Below, piece by piece: positions 33,679-44,844 of a stretch of DNA of 64,000 bases. The first letter of the stretch is position 1. Every line of letters begins with the position of its first letter. This DNA is from Mycosphaerelloides madeirae (Eukaryota; Ascomycota; Dothideomycetes; Mycosphaerellales; Mycosphaerellaceae). Both the position numbers and the translations under genes were made by a program. Under the pieces are notes generated by a model. The model had not been told where the DNA came from. It saw nothing but the letters and a program-made list of their open reading frames with translations, and searched no databases. The stretch spans positions 1 to 64,000 of the forward strand of contig NHNV01000068.1 in NCBI GenBank assembly GCA_002785995.1, given 5' to 3'.

Positions 33679-33898
33679 TTTCAGTGCATTGGCATTCTCA
33701 GGCGGAAGAAAGTGAGGTGGTGGTTGTTTGGATGCAGCCAGCGCCAATCAGAATCTCAGGGCTGAGGCAACAAAAGCGCGTCACAAACGCGACATCAGCC
33801 GACGGCGACATCTTCTCCACTTCATCAACGAAAGCAGCTACCATCAAGAACACAACAAACACACCAATCCATACCATACTGTACCACCATACAGCATC

Positions 33899-35858
33899 AT
33901 GGCAGACAACAACATCGCGGCGTTGCCCGCTGATCTCCTCCACCTTCTGGCCTCCGAGCTGGCTGACCGAAACGATTTCTCCACTCTCTTCAATCTGGTT
34001 GTCAGCAGTAAATACATGGCCACTGCAGGTGAGAAACTCATATTTCAGCCTTTTCTCAAACACACGCTAAGCATCTATCCTCCTACTCAGGGGCCTTAAC
34101 CCAGCTCTACCGGATCAGTCATAACTCCTCTGTCAAAGGAGGCGGCCAAGATCTGCCTATCGCCGAACAAGAACTCACTGTCCAGCGCTGGTCCATTTTC
34201 TGGAGGACTGTCACGCTGTCAGCATTCGGCAAAACCCTATATCCCTATTGCAAGCACCTTCGATTCCTCGACCTGAGAGATCTTGGCAACCTGCTCGATG
34301 ACGACAAGTTCAGAGGGAAGGTCTCCAAACACTTCTTTTCTGGCGAACTGACCCAGTTTCACTTTGTGCGGCAAACTCCAGGAAAAGGTCGCCCGAGCCG
34401 GCTGGATATTAACAAGATCATCAGTGCGATCGGAGACACCATAACGAAAGAAAGTCTTTTACTTGAGGAATTGTCAGAGCCAACGAGCTCAAACATCTTC
34501 GGGGGCTCTCTCGCGAGCTGGGCGCCTAGGCTCGAGAATCTGAAGGCTCTCGTGCTATGGGACGGCAAGATGTTTGCTGATCAACAGATGCGCAACGTAC
34601 TCCACGCCCACTGTCCAAATCTTAGCAATCTCACCATCTACTGCTCCACCAACGAAGATGCAGATCATCAACTCGCCGCTTTTGTTAGTGGCATGGCCAG
34701 TTTAGTCAAGTTCGAGAACATTAACAATTGCCGCATCGGACAGGAAACGTGTCTTGCTCTGAACAGCCACGGCAAAGGGTTGAAAAGCTTGATCATGAAT
34801 CTGACAGACGAAGGTGAGTTTCGGTTGTTGTTCAAGCTGCTTACTTGATCACGCCTCCTGACATGTTCATTACAGGTATACAAGCTCTCGCTCTTCTGCA
34901 AGACTGTACTGCTTTGGAATGCTTGGAGCTATCATCCGTCACTGCCGTCCCAGACTTGAAAGCCACGCAAAATGACATCTACCTGTCCATTGTTGGCTGG
35001 TTGAAGGAATGTAGCTTTTTGCAGGTGAGGAACTAATTTTCTATACTACCCGCAGATCATCGAAGTTGACGAAAAATTAGGAGGTCAGCATCAGCAACTT
35101 CGTGTCGGCGCCGGATCTCCTCCTCCCGATTCTGCTGAACCAAAACACCGCGCTGCAGAAACTTCAGATCAACGCTTCCGAGGGCGGAATGTACGCCGTG
35201 AAAGATCACCACGACTTTCATCGAGCTTTGAGCCAGCAAGCAGGTCTACGCACACTGATCTTGCGTGCTGATCCTGACCCTGCGTCGAGAGACGATAAGG
35301 AGATACTCCTAGATGCACTGTGCTCGATGAAAGAGCTGCGAAAGCTGACTCTGACCCGAATAAGTGATTATTTTGGGTGAGCTTTTTCCGGCATTTCCAA
35401 CCTCTCTAGCTCTCATACTGACTGGATTACTTTAGCGATCCGGACCTCGAATTGTTGGCTGAGAACCTCAAACACCTTGAAGAGCTATACATTGGTGGGC
35501 TTCAGTACACAGACAGGGCACTCCCGAGTCTGGCGAGGCTTGACAGCTTGAAGAGTGTGTCCTTCGCCTGCATTACGACCTTCTCCGACTCTGGCATTCT
35601 GGACTTCATCAACAGTCTCGACGAGAGTCATCAAGGTCTGATGCTCTCGATGGAATTTGCGGATCCTGACACTGCCATATCTAAGGAAAGCGAAGAGTTG
35701 ATTAGAGAGGTGATGGTGGAAAAGCTGGATGGCAAATTTGAGTATCAATTGCTTCGAGGTGAGTCCGCTCTTGTCACGTTTGTTGGGGTGTTTGATGTGG
35801 CTAATTTCGAACAGATCCAAACGTACCGGAGTTTGATGGCTCAGATGACTCCGATTGA
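33899..35858 (+). CDS. F-box protein with leucine-rich C-terminal region
   Basis: Six exons: 33899-34028, 34091-34813, 34876-35024, 35081-35376, 35436-35758 and 35815-35858, giving 554 residues. The N-terminal F-box-like segment is IAALPADLLHLLASELADRNDFSTLFNLVVSSKYMATAG. Downstream, irregular leucine-rich units (LRFLDLRDLGNL, LENLKALVLWDG, LSNLTIYCS, ECLELSSV, LRTLILRAD, LRKLTLTRIS, LEELYIGGLQYTD, LKSVSFACIT) indicate an LRR-like solenoid. Such proteins are substrate receptors of SCF ubiquitin ligases; the target is unknown. All introns are 52-62 nt with canonical ends, so the gene looks intact. It ends with the acidic DGSDDSD. It starts divergently 221 bases from RAD9. Confidence 0.88.
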
Positions 35859-36388
35859 GTAACAAACTGGTACGAGAATCAAGGTGCTTTGTTCCACGCT
35901 CGCAAATATTTTTTGGGTCCCTGAGATATCGCAGTATGTTTCAAGTCACGCAGGATTGCCAAATGATTTGCTTATCAAGAGTCGTCACAGCAAAAAACGT
36001 ATGCCGTTGCTCAACCATCAGTCAAAACTACTACGACCGTCCTGAACTGTACGTTCTTGCGTTGCACGTCCCAGGACACGTTGCCGTATTCGCTGAAATC
36101 GGAATCGATCTGTCTATTGGCAATATAATATCCGGCTTGAAAAGGACGATCTGGATGCATAATTCACTCATTCGGACCTTTGCACGTGTTATGAATGGCT
36201 CATGTGGCACACATATCAGGAAACAGCGAACACAACAGATCTGTGAAACATTGAGTGTAGCAAGCAGGGAAGGTACGGCTGACCTAAGCAGATGCCAGCA
36301 CCCAGCACTTGCAGCTGCAAGAGCGGCGTTTTCAACTTTCCCGACAGGGGTGTTTTGCGATCATCAAAAACGAAGCACATCATCAGTG
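35859..36388. other. intergenic upstream of THI20
   Basis: 530 bases with no supported gene. I looked for the conserved core of the eukaryotic TPP riboswitch here because the next gene belongs to thiamine metabolism, and did not find it. Confidence 0.45.
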
Positions 36389-38158
36389 ATGAAGCGGATT
36401 TTGGTTGTCGCGGGCTCGGACAGCTCAGGCGGAGCGTGAGTGAAGTGAAAATTACCATTTGCCACGAAAAGGAGGCTAATGGAGTTGTGCTAGTGGTCTG
36501 GAGGCCGACCAAAAGGTCATCGCTGCGCATGGCTGCTATGCAATGACGGCGACTGCTGCACTGACTGCTCAGAACACGCAGGGCGTTTACGCCATTCACG
36601 AGACGCCGCCCGACTTTGTGCAGAAGCAATTAGATGCCGTTTTGGAAGACATTGGTGTCGATATACTGAAGACAGGTAACTACCGGAACTCGATTTGCTG
36701 CGGAAACGCGGTATCAGAGCGGGCGATACTGACTTGGTTGAAGGTATGTTAGCTTCCGCGAAGACGGTCTCCGTCGTGGCCAAGACCATTCGAGTATATA
36801 AAGTGTCAACGATTGTGGTCGATCCGGTGAGAATCCTCCCCAGTATTACGATTTACGCCTTGACGACTTCTGACTTGATACAGGTCATGGTCTCCACCAG
36901 CGGCTCGCAGTTGCTCCCAGAGGACGCTGTTCACACTCTCATCGCTGAGCTCCTTCCCAAGACTACCGTCGTGACACCCAACATTCCCGAGGCCAACCTC
37001 ATCCTCAGCAAGGCTGGCAAAGACGCCGTCGAAATCAAGGACCTCGAAAGTCTCAAACAGCTCGCTGCCGCCATTCACGCCTTGGGCCCGAAATATGTCC
37101 TGCTGAAAGGTGGCCACTGCCCACTCACAGAAAACTTCAGAATTGCAAAAACAGAAGAAGCAAAGAAGACCATCGCCAACGTCCTCTTCAGCAAAGACTC
37201 CATCTTCGTCATCGACCTTCCCTATCAGAAGACGAAACACACCCACGGCACTGGCTGCTCCTTGGCCTCCGCCCTCGCCTGCAACATCGCTCTGGGTCTG
37301 GACATCGTCCAAGCCGTCACAGCCGCCTCCCGCTACGTTGACGCAGGCATCAAAACCGCCTTCCCCCTCGGCCAAGGTGCAGGTCCAATCAACCACTTTC
37401 ACTCCCTCCAAATCCAACGCTTCCCACCCGGAGGCTTCGTTGACTACCTCCTCGACCGTCCCGACGTCCAACCCGCCTGGCACGAATACACACACCATGA
37501 ATTCTGCGAACGCATGGCTGACGGCTCCCTGCCTCCGGAAGCGTTCAAATACTATATGATCCAAGACTACCTCTACCTCACACACTTCGCGCGTGCCAAT
37601 GCTCTCGCAGCTTACAAAACAAAAAACATCGACGATGTAGCTGCCTTCGCGGAAATCGTGCTGCACATTCGCCGCGAAATGGAACTGCATATTCAGGAAT
37701 GTAGAGCTTTCGGACTTACGCGGGAGATGATGGATCTATGTGAGGAGAGCCAAGCGTGTACGGCGTATAGTCGGTATGTGCTGGATATCGGGCAGTCTGA
37801 GGACTGGCTGGCGTTGCAGGTTAGTCTTCTGCCTTGTTTGCTGGGCTATGGAATGATTGCGCGGAGATTGAAGGGGAAGCAGACGGAGAGGATGGATTCG
37901 CCGACGGAGCCGAATCGGTATGCGACGTGGATCGATAACTATGTGGCGGAGGATTATACGGAAGCTGTGACCAAGGGCTGTGGTAAGTCGAAACTGGTTA
38001 GTTGTTTGCTGGGTATGAGACTGACTGTATTGGCAGCGTTGATCGAGAAGCATGCTTGTAAGCAGTCGCCTTCGAGGATTGAGGATCTGGTCAAAATCTT
38101 TGTGCATGCGACGAAGATGGAGACTGGGTTCTGGAATATGGCTGGAGGCGATCACTGA
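36389..38158 (+). CDS. THI20: HMP/HMP-P kinase fused to TenA thiaminase domain (Thi20 type)
   Basis: Five exons: 36389-36435, 36494-36675, 36744-36826, 36884-37982 and 38037-38158, giving 510 residues. The N-terminal half is the ThiD ribokinase-fold kinase that phosphorylates hydroxymethylpyrimidine (HMP) and HMP phosphate: MKRILVVAGSDSSGGAGLEAD, AMTATAALTAQNTQGV, STIVVDPVMVSTSG, VVTPNIPEANL and THGTGCSLASALA. The C-terminal half (from about residue 285) is TenA/Thi4-like: WHEYTHHEFCERMADGSLPPEAFKYYMIQDYLYL and QACTAYSRYVLDIG. The fusion is the normal arrangement in yeast Thi20/21, whose TenA domain hydrolyses thiamine for salvage. All splice junctions restore conserved blocks. Confidence 0.96.
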
Positions 38159-38344
38159 TGAGAAAAGACAGAGTATTCTCCCATCCGGAGCGTACGACTC
38201 GCCTTTCTAATATGGCCTCTGTATCGTGAATACTATTCAAAGCATCAGGCCCTTGACTCCTGTCCCAGATGCACTCTACGCCCTAAACGCCTTCAAAAAT
38301 GCACTTCCAGGCTTCTCGTTATGGTATGGGCGTCTCGCTCGTCT

Positions 38345-39060
38345 TCACATGATTGCGCAGCAGCTGTTCTGCTTCTTGGCCTGTGTATAGAACATCTTGC
38401 TCTGGGCGCTCAGGCCGTCGGATTTGGCGACCAGACTGTCGATTTTCTCGCCGCGCTCCAGTACGGACTCGATGGTCTTGTGCAGGACGATTTTGGTTTC
38501 GTCGAGTTCTTTTTGGATCTGTGGTGTATGCTGTCAGCTCAAGTCCGCCCATTCTACCTCCCAGATTTTGGCAAATGTACGCACCTTCATAATACTATCC
38601 GCCGCCGCCGGATCCTGATACTTCACAATATACTCCTTCAACGCCGGAAACGGCACCTCCGCCGTACTATTCACCCACGAACTCCTCGGATACCGACTCA
38701 AAAACTCATCGAGAATCTTCGACAGCAGCTGATGGGCTACCAGAGCGGGGTATTCATGGTCGGAGATTATTATTCCTGCGACGCCTTCCGAGCGGGCATA
38801 GGCGTGGAAGGTGTAGGACTGCTCTTCGACGTCTTGGCGCTGACCGGGCTGGGTGCGCTCGGCGACGGTTTTGGAGAAGAGGGAGAGGAATTCGCCGACA
38901 GAGGAGCGGGTGAAGCGCGAGAAGGAGGAGAGGTCTTGGGTTGTGGAGAGCTCGATGGCGGGTTTGGATTCGTTTTTTAGGATCTGTGGGTGGTGGTGTT
39001 AGTGGGCGGTGAGAGGGGTGGGAGGATTGGGACACGTACACCGATGTAGAGGATCTTCAT
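38345..39060 (-). CDS. YKT6: R-SNARE Ykt6
   Basis: Three exons: 39040-39060, 38585-38983 and 38345-38518, giving 197 residues. The first exon is only 21 nt (MKILYIG) and uses a GTACGT donor. Ykt6 is a longin-domain SNARE used in Golgi, vacuole and autophagosome fusion. The longin domain covers about 1-125 (SSFSRFTRSSVGEFLSLFSKTVAERT, SYTFHAYARSEGVAGIIISDHEYP). The SNARE motif follows (IQKELDETKIVLHKTIESVLERGEKIDSLVAKSDGLS) with the zero-layer Arg. The C-terminus CCAIM supplies the CAAX farnesylation box and the adjacent palmitoylated Cys instead of a transmembrane segment. Intact and of normal length. Confidence 0.97.
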
Positions 39061-39406
39061 GTTGTCGTTTTTGTTTTGAGAGTCTGGTTGGGGAGATGGT
39101 ATGAAGGTATGCTGGGGGTTGAGGTTGTCTTACGCGCGGTGATATGTGTTTGCCTGCGATGATGGTGCACGGTGGACCCCGCAAGAGACCTCACGTGCCA
39201 GTTTCGGCTTAGCTTTGAAATGGTCTGCGCTGAGACTAGTATGTGGGGGCGGAGAATTCAAGTCTGTCACAGCGCAGTTCTCCCCGCAAGATATCTCCCT
39301 CACGTGCCGTTTCGCTGCAGAACTGAGACACTTGTCACTTGTCACATCGTGTGACCAAACCAACGACATCACCTCCTTCCTCTACGCGCAAAGATACGAA
39401 TTAACA
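39061..39406. promoter_or_regulatory. divergent YKT6/IES6 promoter with repeated CACGTG cassette
   Basis: Two similar segments in the same orientation lie at 39181-39207 and 39286-39314. Each has GCAAGA, a few variable bases, then CCTCACGTGCC and GTTTCG, about 105 bases apart. CACGTG is the E-box bound by bHLH factors such as Cbf1/Pho4 types. The duplicate placement between two divergent genes suggests shared regulation. Confidence 0.55.
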
Positions 39407-39991
39407 ATGGCACCGATCACTACAGCCTCAAACGACGAAACGCACGCCGCACTGCTGGACACGCTCGACACTGCGAAGATCCACAAGCCCTTCCGCAGCC
39501 CCCACTGGAAACCTCCACAGCGTCGCAACAAGAACCTCAAGCAGATTCTCTCCGAAGCACAGCGCGCTCAGCAGAGCCTCATCAACACCCAGCAGAACTC
39601 GGGTGCCAGCACTCCGCAGCCTCCCTCCGACGACACCGCCGCGCCTCCCTCCCTCAACCCGAATCCGGAGAAGGCGAGTCAAGATCTAGGCAGACTCGTG
39701 GTGGAAAAGAACGCGAAGCACAGCAATGGCATCGCAACACCTGCTATGGGTGGCGGCAGCACATTCACAGCCCCAACTCCCAGCATCACCTATACGAGCA
39801 TTGCCGCTGCGCCCAGCTTGAAGCCGAAGAGGAAGTACTGCGACATCACCGGCTTGCCGGCCAGATACAAAGATCCGAAGTCGGGTCTATACTATTTCAA
39901 TGCCGAGATATACAACGTCGTCAGAGCCCTGAGCACCACCCAGGTCCAGGAGTATCTCGCCGCAAGGGGGGCCAACACTGTACTGAAATGA
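39407..39991 (+). CDS. IES6: INO80 chromatin-remodelling complex subunit Ies6
   Basis: A single exon, 194 residues, from ATG 39407 (MAPITTASND). Ies6 with Arp5 couples ATP hydrolysis to nucleosome sliding in INO80. The N-terminal signature IHKPFRSPHWKPPQRRNKNLKQIL matches the conserved Ies6 arm, and the YL1-C domain is at about 141-175 (KRKYCDITGLPARYKDPKSG, then LYYFNAEIYNVVRAL). The middle is a Pro/Ser/Gln linker. Family length and order are normal. The frame is open further upstream, but the conserved N-terminus and leader position favour ATG 39407. Confidence 0.93.
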   Translation: MAPITTASNDETHAALLDTLDTAKIHKPFRSPHWKPPQRRNKNLKQILSEAQRAQQSLINTQQNSGASTPQPPSDDTAAPPSLNPNPEKASQDLGRLVVEKNAKHSNGIATPAMGGGSTFTAPTPSITYTSIAAAPSLKPKRKYCDITGLPARYKDPKSGLYYFNAEIYNVVRALSTTQVQEYLAARGANTVLK

Positions 39992-40579
39992 AAACGTTGA
40001 AACGTATTTGCTGCACAAATTTAAGATTGATGATGGACCCACCCGTGGCGTGGGCGTCGAGATGTCGGTCAGATGCTTCCGGCTCGTCCTCACGCCGTCG
40101 GGTGCAGAAACTCGGGTTTTGCATGGCTCGACCCACTCTTCTGTTGCGACTAAGACGTGCTAACATCTTAGTACGAAGATGATCTACCGAGGCGATATCG
40201 GAATATGATCGGGCATTTCTCGACGGCGTGGCGGTGCGTGGAGACGGACGGCAGCAGAACCACCAAAAATGTGAAAACGCCCCCAAAACGCCTTCCTCTA
40301 ACGCAGGGAAAAACAGTCCTTGATCCCTTCCAGACCCACCCGGATGCTTGACGTCGCATTCTTTCCTGCACTTGAGACTGTACCTCCTACTGAGACGGCA
40401 AGGTTGGCATTGCGTTGAGAAAAAGAGAATAAGCAATAAAACTCCTCTGCCTTCTCTTGCTCTTCAGCGTTATCGACCTGTATCCTACTCCCTCGATCTC
40501 GCCGCCTGCTCGCTCCTTGCATCACTTCCAATTGCCACGAGACACTGCTATCGCCGCCGTCACGATAACGCCTGCCGCA
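39992..40579. other. intergenic IES6 to F-box cluster
   Basis: About 590 bases without a supported gene; contains the IES6 3' flank and the promoter/leader of the first F-box gene, both on the plus strand. Confidence 0.4.
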
Positions 40580-41290
40580 ATGGACACTACTACTACTACC
40601 CTTCCTGTGCGGCGCAGCTCCATTCTCCACTCCCATGACAGCTCGCTGACGTGCGGCAAGCTTGAGCTCTCCACAAAACCTACGACTTCTTCCGCCACCG
40701 AGCAGGTCCTCAATACCACAGAATTATTAGAATGCATTCTCCAACATCTCGGCGAGCTCGAGAGGACGTCCTGGACGCGTCTGTTCCCTCTGCAGCGAGT
40801 CAGTAGGCGATTCCACGATGTTATTCACGCGTCGCCGTCGCTACGTAGGATGATGTTCGTGGAACCTCCACAGCGTCCCCTCTCAGTCCATAATCTCTCC
40901 GCCACCCTCGACCACTACAGAGGTTTCTTCGGCGCCATCTCCTCCGTTTTGCAGCCTTTCTGGTGCCACCTCCGACCGAGCACAGGACCAGGTGACCTCA
41001 TCCTCGCCATAAACGTCTCCCTCTTCTGGACAGAAGAAACGCCGGGTGTGATGGTCGGTAGGGCGCCCGGCTCACTCGACGGCACGATGGCGATTGGGAA
41101 GCAGAATGTGTCGTGGCGGAAGTTGTTGGTGCCTTGGAGCGCTAAGAAGGAATTAGAGTTGCATTGTTGTGGATACCCGGTTGTGGATTGTTTGGAGGAG
41201 GGTGTTACGTTGGGGGAGCTGGCGGATATGGCTGTTGGGGCGGGGAAGGGGCATTTGGGGGGGTTGGAGCCGGTGATATATTATGGGTAA
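40580..41290 (+). CDS. small F-box family protein, cluster member 1
   Basis: A single exon of 236 residues from ATG 40580 (MDTTTTTLPVRRSSI). The F-box-like block is LNTTELLECILQHLGELERTSWTRLFPLQRVSRRFHDVIHASPSLRRMMFVEP at about residues 45-95. The C-terminal family mark SWRKLLVPWSAKK is followed by GVTLGELADMA. Such short F-box proteins are expanded in Capnodiales; they probably act as SCF adaptors but no substrate is known. The last 20 residues are Gly-rich and encoded by strongly G-rich DNA, unlike the rest. First of four same-strand relatives. Confidence 0.75.
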   Translation: MDTTTTTLPVRRSSILHSHDSSLTCGKLELSTKPTTSSATEQVLNTTELLECILQHLGELERTSWTRLFPLQRVSRRFHDVIHASPSLRRMMFVEPPQRPLSVHNLSATLDHYRGFFGAISSVLQPFWCHLRPSTGPGDLILAINVSLFWTEETPGVMVGRAPGSLDGTMAIGKQNVSWRKLLVPWSAKKELELHCCGYPVVDCLEEGVTLGELADMAVGAGKGHLGGLEPVIYYG

Positions 41291-41912
41291 GAGGTGGTTG
41301 TGGAGGGAGGGGAGGAGAGGGGTGTGTGTATGTTTTGTGGAGGGGAATACAGGACCAGATCATACGTTTTAAATCCAGCGACTTTCGGCCTACAAGCGAG
41401 TTTATTCATATTCTCCCGGCTCTTCGAGGCTGCCACGAATTGGACGAGATGTTTTCCCTGGAAGCAGAATGGCGCTCCTCTCGAGCGATGATACAGCCTG
41501 AGCGTAAGAAATGAGATGTTGCCGCAACCAACCCCAAGGCTGGGCTATGATGAGATCATCCGAAAAGAATGGTGGAAGGTACTTTTCCTGGCGGTGGAGC
41601 TCTCACACCATTGAAAGATGCGGTTCAATGGTAGAAAGAAGGCTAAAGAAGGCTTCCTGTCCCCGAACACAAGTTTTGGTTTCGCTGCGCTGACTAGTAC
41701 CAGATTATTGTTGTTTGCACGTATGTGCTGTGGGTTGAGGCTCTGCTGTTGCCGTATGTGTGAAGCACGCTCCTGCCGTAAACAGCAGGAACTCCATTCA
41801 CTTCCAGCGCGCTGGCCGGCCGCTAGGACGAAGTTTGTTTACTCGAATTTCCCGAACTTTTCTACCACAACGCACTCGCACCCGCACCCTCAGCATCATA
41901 TCCACACACATC
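41291..41912. other. spacer between F-box genes 1 and 2
   Basis: About 620 bases with no supported gene. It begins G-rich and ends in a pyrimidine/CA-rich leader before ATG 41913. Confidence 0.4.
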
Positions 41913-42591
41913 ATGCGATCGTCGAGCGACTCGCATAACGAAGGCGCTCCTGCTGGGGTGAGGACCGACATCTACAATTTCGAATCTTCAATGCTGACCA
42001 CTTCCACTCCAGGAGTCGCCCGGTGTCGCCGCGAGAGTCTTCGCCATCCCTGAGCTCCTCGAGAAGATCCTTTTGCACGCCCGCCCAATCACCCTCTTCG
42101 CCCTCCAGCGAGTCAACACGGCTTTCCACGACATCGTCAAGCGTAAGACCCTCCAGCAGCGCATGCTCCTCGAGCCTGAGAATCCGCCGCGACTTCGCTT
42201 GTTCCAGCTCGTCACTCTTCTTCAAGGCCCTCACCTCCAACGCGCCATCTATCCACTACACATCGGCGCCATCTACACGCTCGACGCCAAGGTCATCATC
42301 GCAGTGGAAGTTCCTGACTATGGCAAGGCGACCATTGGTGGCTGGCCGATTGACGCGCCTTTCGCGGCAGAAGCCCCGTGCAAGAAGGGCGGCTCCTGGG
42401 AGGACATCAAGATCGAGCATGCAGATCGCCCGCTGGACATTCATGTTGGTGGAAAGACGGCCCTCATATACGACTTGTCTTCTCCAGTTGTCGAACTGCG
42501 GCAGCTGGTTGCGGACAGCGAGACTGCTTGTATGACTCCTGAAACCAGTGAGTTTCTGACGAAAGGCCCTGGAGGATACGCTCCTCTGTGA
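41913..42591 (+). CDS. small F-box family protein, cluster member 2
   Basis: Two exons, 41913-41957 (15 codons) and 42013-42591, joined in phase 0 by a 55-nt GTGAGG...CCAG intron, give 207 residues. F-box region: VFAIPELLEKILLHARPITLFALQRVNTAFHDIVKRKTLQQRMLLEPE. The family C-terminal mark is SWEDIKIEHADRPLDIHV. Same orientation and layout as members 1, 3 and 4. No lesion seen. Presumed ubiquitin-ligase adaptor; target unknown. Confidence 0.78.
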
Positions 42592-43210
42592 GGTTCTTGG
42601 ATAGAGTTGCGGCGCTTCTATAGAAAGAGTTGGAGAGATGGCGCTGGACTAATCTCTAGGCGTTCTTGGGGTTCTTGCTAGACTGGAGACCGGTGAGAGT
42701 CTTGCTTAAATCAGGCAGATAAGGTGCCGTCAGACGACTGCTCATGTAATGGCAACATGGATTTTCGAAGATCCGCAGGCCGTATGGACATGGCATTGAC
42801 AGGAACTCGAGCACAATGGCTCGGAGAGTATCACCATTGACGACGGAGCGGCATGGTCGGAAGAGCTAAGATGGAGAGGAGAGGTCTGGAGTATATTTAC
42901 TCCTCACCAGCATGAAGATATGCCGTGCTACTGACCCTATCCATGGCCCCATCGTGGGAGATCTTCTCTCAATGCAAGTGAGAATTACTCTAGGTGTTCA
43001 GAATTCAGTGAGAGTTTGAGCTACTTCACCTCAGATTCACTGCTCCCCAAAGCTCTACCATTCTAGGAAGGAGTCGAATTGTTATGAATGACATGTGAAA
43101 CTGGCCCGTGCTTCACTCTAGCTCCAAGCTCCAAAATTCCTGCCCCTTCCACCTTCTTCCCCTCCACCCACAACAACACAAAGATAATCATCACCATAAC
43201 CACTACCATC
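42592..43210. other. spacer between F-box genes 2 and 3
   Basis: About 620 bases with no supported gene. The right end, 43140-43210, is a CA-rich leader immediately before the next ATG. Confidence 0.4.
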
Positions 43211-43872
43211 ATGGCCGCCGCAGGCACCGTCTTCGCCCTCCCCGAACTCGTCGAAAACATCCTCACATTCGCAGATCCAATCCAACTCTTCTCCCTCCGC
43301 CGCGTCAACAGCCACTTCCAAGCCATCATCGCACGCACCAGCACCATCAGACAGCACATGCGTCTGGAGCCACTCCCCGCGGACGCCGATGACTTCTCCG
43401 CCTTTCTCGCCGACAGCAGAGTGCTCCGCGCCATCGCACCCTTCCACATCTCGTTAGCGAAAGCTGTTCTGTTTGAGGGAGAAGGCGAGGAGAACGTTTT
43501 CAACTGCGTATTGGAGTGCGACTGGATCTCTTGCGCCCTGGAGAACGATTTCACGTTTCCTACACAGCTTGGAACGTCGTGGAGAGGGATTCACACAAAA
43601 TCTCCTATGGAGCAACTTTGGTTTAAGATTTCTTGCTCGTTTTGTCCGATTACGGGGGTGGAGGATGATGGAGATTTTCCTTTGGGACTTAATACTCGTA
43701 AGTGCTTTTATCCTATCTCTTTTCTCTTATTCCTTTGGTTAAGACTGGCAAAGTGGGAGGACTGATGGATATGGCTGTGGCCTTGGCGGAGAATGTGGCA
43801 GTGGATGGCGGACATGGCATCTGGCGGCATAAGAGGCATTGTAGCAGGGCAATCAGGATGAGAAAGACTTGA
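43211..43872 (+). CDS. small F-box family protein, cluster member 3
   Basis: Two exons, 43211-43697 and 43760-43872, with a 62-nt intron (donor GTAAGT, acceptor GGAG), give 199 residues. F-box region: VFALPELVENILTFADPIQLFSLRRVNSHFQAIIARTSTIRQHMRLEP. The C-terminal mark SWRGIHTKSPMEQL is followed, across the intron, by RLMDMAVALAENV, matching ELADMAVGAG of member 1; this match is the reason for choosing the intron over read-through. Function presumed as for the neighbours. Confidence 0.75.
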
Positions 43873-44164
43873 GGATGTTGCAAACGGGCTTGTGGACAGG
43901 ACTAGACAGGACTGGAGATGTTTGAGAGTTGGCAAGGCAACGATGATGCTTGAAGACGCATGTGATAGGGGTCTGTGCCCGCAGAATTGCACAGAAAGGG
44001 CTTGCTCGGTTACGTTTGCTGTTTCTCTCACCTTTCACTTTCATCAACCTCAATCTCACACCTTCTTAAGCGGAACTCGCGCTGATGGCGCGGCATTAGG
44101 TACGTGCTCCATTTTGCTTGCGTACATCGCCACCTCTGCTCAGTACTGACCCACTCCAGCTATC

Positions 44165-44682
44165 ATGGCCACCGCCGCACAGCGAGTCCTCGCTATCCCC
44201 GAGCTCCTCGAAAGCGTCCTCATCAACCTCACCTTCCAAAACCTCTACACGATTCAGCGCACCAAAAAGACATCCAAGACCGTGGTGGCCGACTCCAAGC
44301 AGCTGCGCACGATCATGCACCTCGAGGCCGCCGAGCTCGTCGACGGCGCCATACCAGACGGCTATCTTTTGACCGTATCTGCCATTCGGATAGCGATCCA
44401 GTCATTGAATATCACTCTTGTGCGCGAACGGAACCACACAGCTGTCCAGGTGCATCTGATACGTCCGTGCGGAATGATCCTTCGCACGTGGGCAGGCAAC
44501 TTGAAGAGGACCATAAAACTTACGATGGCCATCATTCCTGGCGTAAGCTCAAGTTTGGATGCAAGGACTACAGTATCAAGGTGTATTCCACGTATAGCCG
44601 CATCATGAATATAAACCCTGACGATACGCTTGGTGCCGTCGTCACTAAGACTCTTGGAGCATTCGCGGAAAACGACTATTAG
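44165..44682 (+). pseudogene. small F-box family gene, cluster member 4, frameshifted
   Basis: ATG 44165 opens with the family start (RVLAIPELLESVLINLTFQNLYTIQR), but that frame stops at 44608. The family C-terminus SWRKLKFGCKDYSIKVY ... INPDDTLGAVVTKTLG is in another plus-strand frame, ending at TAG 44680. The frame change falls somewhere between about 44350 and 44530. No canonical intron can join the two parts, so an indel is most likely. The F-box is also slightly divergent (TKKTSKTVVADSKQL). Likely a recent pseudogene, or a sequencing error. Confidence 0.65.
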
Positions 44683-44844
44683 TGCCGCTGGTAGTAGTGC
44701 TGCCATTGGGAAGGCCGGGGTCGTGTGTGGCACATGACACACAGCTACGATGAGCACAAAGCTTCTAGATCTGCTATTGTCGACCAGCGACGATTAGCAT
44801 ACAAAGAATTCGACAGATAATTACCTGAATCAAAATCCAGCACC

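Noticed and set aside
35859..36388. TPP riboswitch upstream of the thiamine kinase gene
   Set aside because: A CTGAGA occurs near 35921, but the other conserved riboswitch blocks are absent.
36806..37690. 294-codon minus-strand frame
   Set aside because: Antisense shadow of the THI20 kinase exon, which has strong conserved motifs on the plus strand.
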